Positions 21,703 to 26,144 of a DNA stretch of 26,144 bases are shown here, in pieces (within the stretch, counting starts at the first letter, position 1; each line of letters begins with the position of its first letter). The DNA lies in assembly GCA_013817465.1 (NCBI GenBank), contig JACDCP010000006.1, positions 1-26,144 on the forward strand. Direction: 5' to 3'. Made by a program: the position numbers and the translations under genes. The notes under the pieces were generated by a model that had not been told where the DNA came from, searched no databases, and saw only the letters and a program-made list of their open reading frames with translations. The DNA comes from Gammaproteobacteria bacterium (lineage in GTDB: Bacteria; Pseudomonadota; Gammaproteobacteria; Steroidobacterales; JACDCP01).

Positions 21703-22791
21703 TTACTGCCGCGAATCCAGATAGCGTTTTCCGTTCTCCATGAGCGCCACGAAACCCCGCTCATCGCGATTTTCGATGACCGCGCAGAGACGCTGCACCG
21801 ATTGCCTGAGCGCGTCGAGCGCCCTTGACCCATGCTCGTTCAGGGTCTGAATTTCGAAATAAAGATGCGGATTTTCGCCGGCCACCTGACTCGCGACCTC
21901 GAGCTGGGCGTCGAAGGTCGTGCTCGACAGCGTGGCCAGCCGCGGCGCCGCCTCGCCGCTTTCGGCCAGTGCGGTGAAAAACGCGATGTTGAGCGCGTGC
22001 GACAGGCCGAGCACGTAGGCGATGAGCCGGTCGTGATCGTCGAGGCTCATGGCGACCTGCCGCGCCATGGTCGATGCGAACAACGCTCGCACTTCCCGAG
22101 TTGCCGATTCGGCGCCTACGTCGACGAAGATGACGTGCCGCCCGGACAGAAGCTCGGTGTCGGGACCGAACATCGGGTGCAGCGAGGCGACTTTGCAGCC
22201 CGCCTCGGCCAGCGCGAGCAGACCCTGCCGCAGCGGTCCCTTCAGGGAGCCGATATCGAAGACGAGGCCCCGAGGCCGCCGTTCCGCCAACCGCGGCATG
22301 AGATCGCGGGTGACCCCGAGCGGCGTCGCGAGGACGATGATGTCGTGCGCCAGATCGGATTCGCGCCAGTCATGGATGGCGCCGGGTGGTTCCGCGGTCG
22401 CCGCCGGATCGGCGATGTCCACGCGATAGCCCTGCGAATTCAGAAAGCGCACGAACCAGCGGCCCATCTTACCCGCGCCGCCGATGACGAGCGCGCGCTT
22501 GCCGCTGCCGGTCCCTTCTTCGACGACTCTTGCCTGCTCCTGCGTGGTCAACGAGGCGCGAATCAGGATGCGAAGCAGATCTTCGGCAACCGTGCCCGAA
22601 ATCTGCAGCTCGTCGGCCGCGCGGTGGGCGTCCTGCAGCATGTCCTTTTCACGGCTGAAATCGCGCGTCGGTTGGCCCGCTTCGCGCTTGAAGCGGCCGA
22701 TATCCTCGACGATGCGCTGCCGCCGGGCCACGAGCCCCAGCAGTTCACGATCGACGTCGGTGAGCGCATTGCGCAGCTTGTCCAGAGCCAT
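21703..22791 (-). CDS. tyrA: Bifunctional chorismate mutase/prephenate dehydrogenase
   Basis: The product is 362 residues, close to E. coli TyrA (373). Residues 1-90 are an AroQ chorismate mutase: LRNALTDVDRELLGLVARRQ with DIGRFKREAGQPTRDFSREK. The Rossmann NAD site of prephenate dehydrogenase begins at about 99 (ALVIGGAGKMGRWFVRFL). LASLHPMFGPDTE-type VASLHPMFGPDTELLSGRHV carries the catalytic His, and HDRLIAYVLGLSHALNIAFF is also conserved. It converts chorismate to prephenate and on to 4-hydroxyphenylpyruvate for tyrosine. The fused form is typical of Gammaproteobacteria. It is followed by the fragment region and preceded (upstream) by a 174-base gap separating it from bufD. Confidence 0.95.
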   Translation of the reverse strand: MALDKLRNALTDVDRELLGLVARRQRIVEDIGRFKREAGQPTRDFSREKDMLQDAHRAADELQISGTVAEDLLRILIRASLTTQEQARVVEEGTGSGKRALVIGGAGKMGRWFVRFLNSQGYRVDIADPAATAEPPGAIHDWRESDLAHDIIVLATPLGVTRDLMPRLAERRPRGLVFDIGSLKGPLRQGLLALAEAGCKVASLHPMFGPDTELLSGRHVIFVDVGAESATREVRALFASTMARQVAMSLDDHDRLIAYVLGLSHALNIAFFTALAESGEAAPRLATLSSTTFDAQLEVASQVAGENPHLYFEIQTLNEHGSRALDALRQSVQRLCAVIENRDERGFVALMENGKRYLDSRQ

Positions 22792-22870
22792 GGCACGCCA
22801 CTTTTAACGCGCTTGACCCGCCGGCTGCAAGCTCTGCCGCGCCCGGCAAGTCATTTCAGCGGAGCCCCTG

Positions 22871-22887
22871 GATTGCTTTCGGCAATC
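22871..22887. terminator. Small hairpin after bufD
   Basis: GATTGC-TTTCG-GCAATC is a 6-bp perfect stem between the bufD stop and tyrA. It could end the buf transcript, but no T-run follows it on the minus strand. Confidence 0.3.
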
Positions 22888-22965
22888 AGCCGGCCGGGGC
22901 GGCAAACCAGACGCGAACTTTGACGATCAACCGCGCAGGTCCCTCGACCGAATGTCCCGGCATCG

Positions 22966-23466
22966 TTACCGGACGCCGCGAGCCTTCCGATTCTCGTAGC
23001 GTCTTCTCAGGAAATGGTCGACCGACAAGGCACCCGGTCCACGGAACACTAAAAACGCCAGCGCGGAAGCCCAGAGCAGATGCGTGCGCCAGGCGTCCGG
23101 ATAGACGAATACCTGAATGACCAGCGTCATGAGGAGCAGTGCTGAGGCACTCAACCGGGAGGCGAACCCGACAATGAGCAGCAGCGGAAATAAGTGTTCC
23201 GCATACGTGGCGAGATGGGCTGCGAGCCGCGAAGGAATCACGGGCAGCGCATACTCGTTTTCGAACAAGAAGAAAGCGCTTTGGTTGATGCTCAGCAGCC
23301 CATCGACTTTAGTACGCCCCGACAGCCAGAATGTTGCGGCGATGAAAATGCGGGCCGGCGTAGCGATCAGCGTGTCGTACGATACGGATTCCAACCAGGC
23401 GATGATTTGGCCCACTACTGTGGCAGGGTTCCCCGTCGGTTGATCGAGCGATTTGGTGGTATTCAT
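22966..23466 (-). CDS. bufD: DoxX-family membrane protein of the bufferin operon (BufD)
   Basis: The product is 166 residues from ATG 23466, which overlaps the bufC stop (ATGA); an upstream start at 23484 is less likely. It has four transmembrane helices. RIFIAATFWLSGRTKVDGLL is the DoxX opening, and HLATYAEHLFPLLLIVGFAS is the second conserved helix with Glu-His. It is the last gene of bufABCD. In studied bufferin operons a DoxX protein accompanies the modified copper-binding peptide; its role, possibly in redox or membrane export, is not settled. Confidence 0.88.
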   Translation of the reverse strand: MNTTKSLDQPTGNPATVVGQIIAWLESVSYDTLIATPARIFIAATFWLSGRTKVDGLLSINQSAFFLFENEYALPVIPSRLAAHLATYAEHLFPLLLIVGFASRLSASALLLMTLVIQVFVYPDAWRTHLLWASALAFLVFRGPGALSVDHFLRRRYENRKARGVR

Positions 23467-24242
23467 TGGTTCTCGCATGAACAAAAAGTGTCACCATCGG
23501 CTAGCGACAACAGATGCATCGGCAGGTCTATCCCGGGATCAATGTCCGTCCCGGCGGCCAGCGCTTCGGCAACCGAACAGCCTCGTTCGAGCGCAGCGAG
23601 CGCGGCGTGCGTGGAGCTCGAAATGCGCCGCACTTCAACGGTCGTGTGCGGGCGGACAATCAACAGGTATTCAGCACCCCCGGGGATCTGTATCCGGCCG
23701 TCGATGACGGCCGGTCGCACATTGACTTCCCAGATTCGAGAAACCGGAAACGATGACGTCATGAGGCGTGCCGAGGTATGCAGCCTGAGCTGTGCGCTCC
23801 CGTCCGACAATAGCACTGCGCACTCCGCTTTCGGCAACGGCGCGGCCTCGGGGGCATGGTACGACTCCAGGTAAAGCTGCTCCAGACGCGCGACATCGGG
23901 CAGATACGGTACCGAGCTCGCAGCTTCGAAACCACCCAGAAACTCAGGGAAACTTGCACCATATTCGAGCAGGGTCGGTGATCGCGATGGATGCGCGCGG
24001 ATGTATTCCATTGCAGCGAACCGAAAGAAATCATGGCCGACCAGACGGTGCACGGCCGGATAGCTATCCCGCAGTGCCCCGATGAGTTGGGCGTAGACGT
24101 TGTTCTTGTAAATAGCCAGCCGCTTCTCAACGGGCACACGCTGTCCCCGTACTTCGACGGAAAGCACCGGGTCGACACGCGTGCCGGGCGGCGACAGCAG
24201 AAATTCCGTGAACGAACGCTGTAGATCAGGGAGCGAGCGCAT
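23463..24242 (-). CDS. bufC: DUF2063 partner protein of the bufferin modification enzyme (BufC)
   Basis: The product is 259 residues from ATG 24242, which overlaps the end of bufB by 17 bases; the longer frame to 24335 lies within bufB. The N-terminal DUF2063 domain reads LPDLQRSFTEFLLSPP, RLAIYKNNVYAQLIGALRDS, YPAVHRLVGHDFFRFAAMEY and RSPTLLEYGASFPEFL. Such proteins bind the DUF692 (MNIO) enzyme and present the precursor peptide. The C-terminal half is a second, less conserved domain. The stop overlaps the bufD start. Confidence 0.9.
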   Translation of the reverse strand: MRSLPDLQRSFTEFLLSPPGTRVDPVLSVEVRGQRVPVEKRLAIYKNNVYAQLIGALRDSYPAVHRLVGHDFFRFAAMEYIRAHPSRSPTLLEYGASFPEFLGGFEAASSVPYLPDVARLEQLYLESYHAPEAAPLPKAECAVLLSDGSAQLRLHTSARLMTSSFPVSRIWEVNVRPAVIDGRIQIPGGAEYLLIVRPHTTVEVRRISSSTHAALAALERGCSVAEALAAGTDIDPGIDLPMHLLSLADGDTFCSCENQ

Positions 24243-25086
24243 ATCGATTGCCCTGAATTGAATCGCGTGACGGCACTGCCGCGGCTTCATTCGCGCGCTC
24301 CGCCTCGCCGAGCAAGACCTCGATTTCCGGCACATCGGTGTCCCATTCGATCAGCGTCGGACGCCGCCCGATCCGCGAGACCGTGTCGCGGTAAAGCTGC
24401 CATACCGGATCGCACACCGGACTGCCGTGATCGTCAATCCTGATCTCTTCGCCATCGACGGTATTGATTGAATGACCGGCCAGATGAATCTCTTCGACCA
24501 GATGACTCGGGATACGCGCCAGGTATCGGGTCGCGTCTTCACCCTGATTGCACGTGCTGACGAAGACATTGTTGAGATCGAGCAGCAGACCGCAGCCGGT
24601 GCGCGCGGTGGCTTCGACGAGAAACTCGGGTTCCGCCGTGTCGGAGTAGCTGAACTCGAGATAGCGGGATGGGTTTTCGATGAGAATGCGGCGGCCCAGG
24701 ACATCCTGCATTTGCTCGATGTGCTCACAGAGCGCGCGCAGGGATTCTTCAGTGTAGGGGATCGGCAGTAGATCGTGCAACGCATAGCCGTCATGACTCG
24801 ACCAGGCCACGTGCTCGGAAACCAGTGTCGGATCATAGCGGTCGACGAGCTCACGCCAGCGCGCGAGGTGGCTGCGATTCAGCGGGCCGGCGCCACCGAG
24901 CGACATACCCACGCCGTGGAAGGACAGCGGATAGGACTCGGCCAGTGCAGCGAGATACCGATGTGGCGACCCGCCGGCGCCCATGTAGTTTTCGGTGTGG
25001 ATTTCCAGGAAGCCGAGCGGCGGTCGGTCCGTGAGCAGGGCACGGTAGTGAGCCGGCTTGAGCCCGATGCCGGCAGCAGCCGACAT
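24226..25086 (-). CDS. bufB: MNIO (DUF692) peptide-modifying oxygenase, BufB
   Basis: The product is 286 residues from ATG 25086; a GTG at 25134 would add 16 residues. Family motifs of the iron-dependent TIM-barrel MNIO enzymes are present: GFLEIHTENYMGAGG, LSFHGVGMSLGG, LVSEHVAWSSHDGYALHDLL, RRILIENPSRYLEF, LLLDLNNVFVSTCNQGED, EEIHLAGHSI and LIEWDTDVPE. The His, Glu, Asp and Asn residues in these motifs are the expected iron ligands. In bufferin maturation the enzyme converts precursor cysteines to copper-binding oxazolone- or thiooxazole-type groups. It begins about 60 bases after the precursor gene. Confidence 0.95.
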   Translation of the reverse strand: MSAAAGIGLKPAHYRALLTDRPPLGFLEIHTENYMGAGGSPHRYLAALAESYPLSFHGVGMSLGGAGPLNRSHLARWRELVDRYDPTLVSEHVAWSSHDGYALHDLLPIPYTEESLRALCEHIEQMQDVLGRRILIENPSRYLEFSYSDTAEPEFLVEATARTGCGLLLDLNNVFVSTCNQGEDATRYLARIPSHLVEEIHLAGHSINTVDGEEIRIDDHGSPVCDPVWQLYRDTVSRIGRRPTLIEWDTDVPEIEVLLGEAERANEAAAVPSRDSIQGNRYALAP

Positions 25087-25146
25087 CGGACTCGAGCCGG
25101 AGGGAGAGCGCCGTTCGATGCTATCCGCTCCCACGGTTGGAACCGA

Positions 25147-25467
25147 TCAGCTCTTTGGAACCTGGCTGTCCGACGGTTTGAGTGAGCCCCCGCCGTGCGG
25201 CGTATCGATGTCGCTGCACGTACCCGCAGGCACGTATTTCCAGGCGTTCGACTGGTAATCGATCGTCGATGAGCCAGCGCAGGTCGTGCCGGGGCCGGCT
25301 GCGCAGTCATTTTTGCCGCCAAGTGCGACACCGTAGCACTTTTCCATCTTTTCTTTATTCTGATCTTGCGCGGCAGCCGTGCTGGCGGTCGTTGCGGCGA
25401 CCATACCGAGAGCGGCAGCGACGCCGCTGGCGATCAGGCTGGATCGTAATGATGAATTGTTTCGCAT
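25147..25467 (-). CDS. bufA: Bufferin precursor (DUF2282), copper-binding RiPP
   Basis: The product is 106 residues from ATG 25467, behind GAGGAGATTT. The longer frame to 25680 is not supported. A long signal peptide (LIASGVAAALGMVAATTAST ending AAAQ) directs it to the periplasm. The core carries four cysteines, KCYGVALGGKNDCAAGPGTT, then CAGSS and VPAGTC (Cys44, 55, 63, 84), the bufferin-1/DUF2282 pattern. BufB with BufC would modify these cysteines, and the exported product sequesters copper. The tail GGGSLKPSDSQVPKS extends about 12 residues past the usual GGSL end. It is the first gene of the operon. Confidence 0.95.
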   Translation of the reverse strand: MRNNSSLRSSLIASGVAAALGMVAATTASTAAAQDQNKEKMEKCYGVALGGKNDCAAGPGTTCAGSSTIDYQSNAWKYVPAGTCSDIDTPHGGGSLKPSDSQVPKS

Positions 25468-25505
25468 CGTAAATCTCCTCAGTGTTGTAAAACGAGCATA
25501 GTGCA

Positions 25506-25531
25506 CCGACAAGTAGACCGGCATCCGTTCC
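25506..25531 (-). promoter_or_regulatory. Candidate ECF-type promoter for bufABCD
   Basis: On the minus strand GGAAC (25527-25531) is followed after 17 bases by TCGG (25509-25506), the spacing of extracytoplasmic-function sigma promoters (GGAAC...TCnGA). It lies about 40 bases before bufA. A sigma-70-like alternative, TTGTCG with TACAAC 17 bases later, overlaps it. The choice is uncertain. Confidence 0.3.
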
Positions 25532-25751
25532 AGATTATTACACGCCACAGTGCGGAACCCTCGGCCTGAAACGGGCAGTTCGGCGAGCGCGAACCGACGT
25601 CGAATGACGAAGCGCGCTTGACGCGGCCGAAGACGCTCGAAGGTTTCGACGTCGCCTTCCGGCCTCATTGAGCTTCTCATGATCTTTTGTTCTGATATTG
25701 CGTTACATTCTGGTTGTATCGTATGTCAGTGTCAGAATACCGGGTAGTGAC

Positions 25752-25871
25752 ATGGCTGCAGTGCACTTGAGCAGTTTGCGTAACGAGCGCCGTCCGCAAC
25801 GTGATTCAAAGCGCACCAGAACGGCCCTTCTGAAGGCGGCGGAGAAAGGGTTTCGAAGATCACTGAGCTGA
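25752..25871 (+). pseudogene. Possible N-terminal scrap of a TetR-type regulator
   Basis: A 39-codon frame ends RDSKRTRTALLKAAEKGFRR SLS-stop. The segment RTRTALLKAAEKGF matches the first helix of TetR DNA-binding domains (R.R..LL.AA...F), but the rest of the domain is missing. The 280 bases between this and bufA hold only the candidate promoter. Confidence 0.35.
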
Positions 25872-25906
25872 AAAGCCGTTAATCGTCCAGGTAGCCCGAC
25901 ATGCAC

Positions 25907-26144
25907 TCATTCGAGCAGCTCCAGCAACACGTCGCGAATCTCATCGGGGTTGACCCATGCCTGGGTCAGCGCAATAAGCCCGTGCTGATTTATGACAAAC
26001 GCAGCCGACGGGGCCGTTCCGTAGGCTCGCCAGACGCGATCGTCCATCCCGTCCACCACAACTCTGGTATCGATCTCGAGCGCCTGCGTCGACCGTTCCG
26101 CCTGGGCCAGGCGTTCCGCCATGCTCACATGCCGGGGCACATCC
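25907..26144 (-). CDS. Redoxin/deiodinase-like protein, C-terminal part (partial)
   Basis: The frame stops at TGA 25909-25907 and is still open at the right edge, so the N-terminus is outside the window. It reads MAERLAQAERSTQALEID, TRVVVDGMDDRVWRAYGTAP, SAAFVINQHGLIALTQAWVN, then PDEIRDVLLELLE. The V-DGMD, YG..P and FVI...G.I....W blocks are the C-terminal half of thioredoxin-fold proteins of the iodothyronine-deiodinase-like/AhpC-TSA group. The redox-active residue would lie further right. Fragments A (19591-19750) and B (20716-20811) are decayed relatives. Confidence 0.75.
   Translation of the reverse strand, partial: DVPRHVSMAERLAQAERSTQALEIDTRVVVDGMDDRVWRAYGTAPSAAFVINQHGLIALTQAWVNPDEIRDVLLELLE

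Noticed and set aside
25703..25906. 67-codon minus-strand frame between bufA and the redoxin gene
   Set aside because: No recognisable domain, promoter or ribosome-binding site; antisense to the TetR-like scrap.
1..26144. CRISPR arrays, tRNA or rRNA genes, complete insertion sequences
   Set aside because: No regularly spaced repeats, cloverleaf-like sequences, rRNA segments or transposase frames were seen on reading both strands; short elements could still be missed by eye.

Overview
The window reads as GC-rich proteobacterial DNA, most likely gammaproteobacterial. The support is a fused chorismate mutase-prephenate dehydrogenase (TyrA), a Fur-type box in front of a FecA-like receptor, and tightly packed operons with ATGA or GTGA overlaps. 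Parts of the right half are mosaic, with metal-resistance modules and broken genes, so some genes there were probably acquired by transfer.

Layout. (1) 1-6268 is a [NiFe]-hydrogenase locus. Three small single-pass membrane proteins, the first and third paralogous, precede a large subunit of the high-affinity group 1h/1l type. A HyaD-like protein that has lost its metal ligands follows, then a small Cys-tailed protein, a helical/Rieske-like fusion and a canonical maturation protease. A CooC-like ATPase converges on them. A 168-bp fold-back element sits exactly between the first two membrane-protein genes. No small subunit or Hyp genes are visible; they may lie to the left. (2) 6476-8752 is a Fur-box-preceded FecA-like TonB receptor. 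(3) 8806-12640, minus strand, is a metal-responsive unit: a redox-active disulfide protein, a CueR-like MerR regulator, then behind a MerR-type promoter a membrane-anchored NHL propeller, an outer-membrane barrel and a periplasmic HMA protein. A four-helix membrane protein lies further downstream. (4) 12751-13408 holds two broken toxin-antitoxin genes, tail to tail. (5) 13544-17411 holds a CDF transporter, the last codons of a metal RND pump, and a mer module (merR, merT, merP, a GDCCVxC protein and a MerA-like flavoprotein without the C-terminal Cys pair). At its far end are a truncated ynfA and a 38-aa membrane protein.

(6) 17495-18330 is a frameshifted aconitase remnant, followed by an intact DUF3179 protein. 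(7) 19591-21599 is a graveyard of gene fragments around one intact YiiX-like gene: two redoxin pieces, a MerR C-terminus, an SGNH-hydrolase C-terminus and an inverted partial copy of the YiiX-like gene. (8) 21703-25467, minus strand, has tyrA and a complete bufferin operon bufABCD, a copper-buffering RiPP system. (9) At the right edge are a TetR-like N-terminal scrap and the C-terminus of a redoxin/deiodinase-like protein whose relatives are the two fragments near 19.6 and 20.7 kb.

Together the window couples trace-gas H2 oxidation with several independent metal systems: iron uptake, a Cu/Ag-type regulon, mercury transport, CDF efflux and bufferin. The least familiar parts are the NHL/barrel/HMA operon and the membrane-protein trio with an apparent pseudoprotease around the hydrogenase. 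No tRNA, rRNA, CRISPR array or intact transposase was seen.
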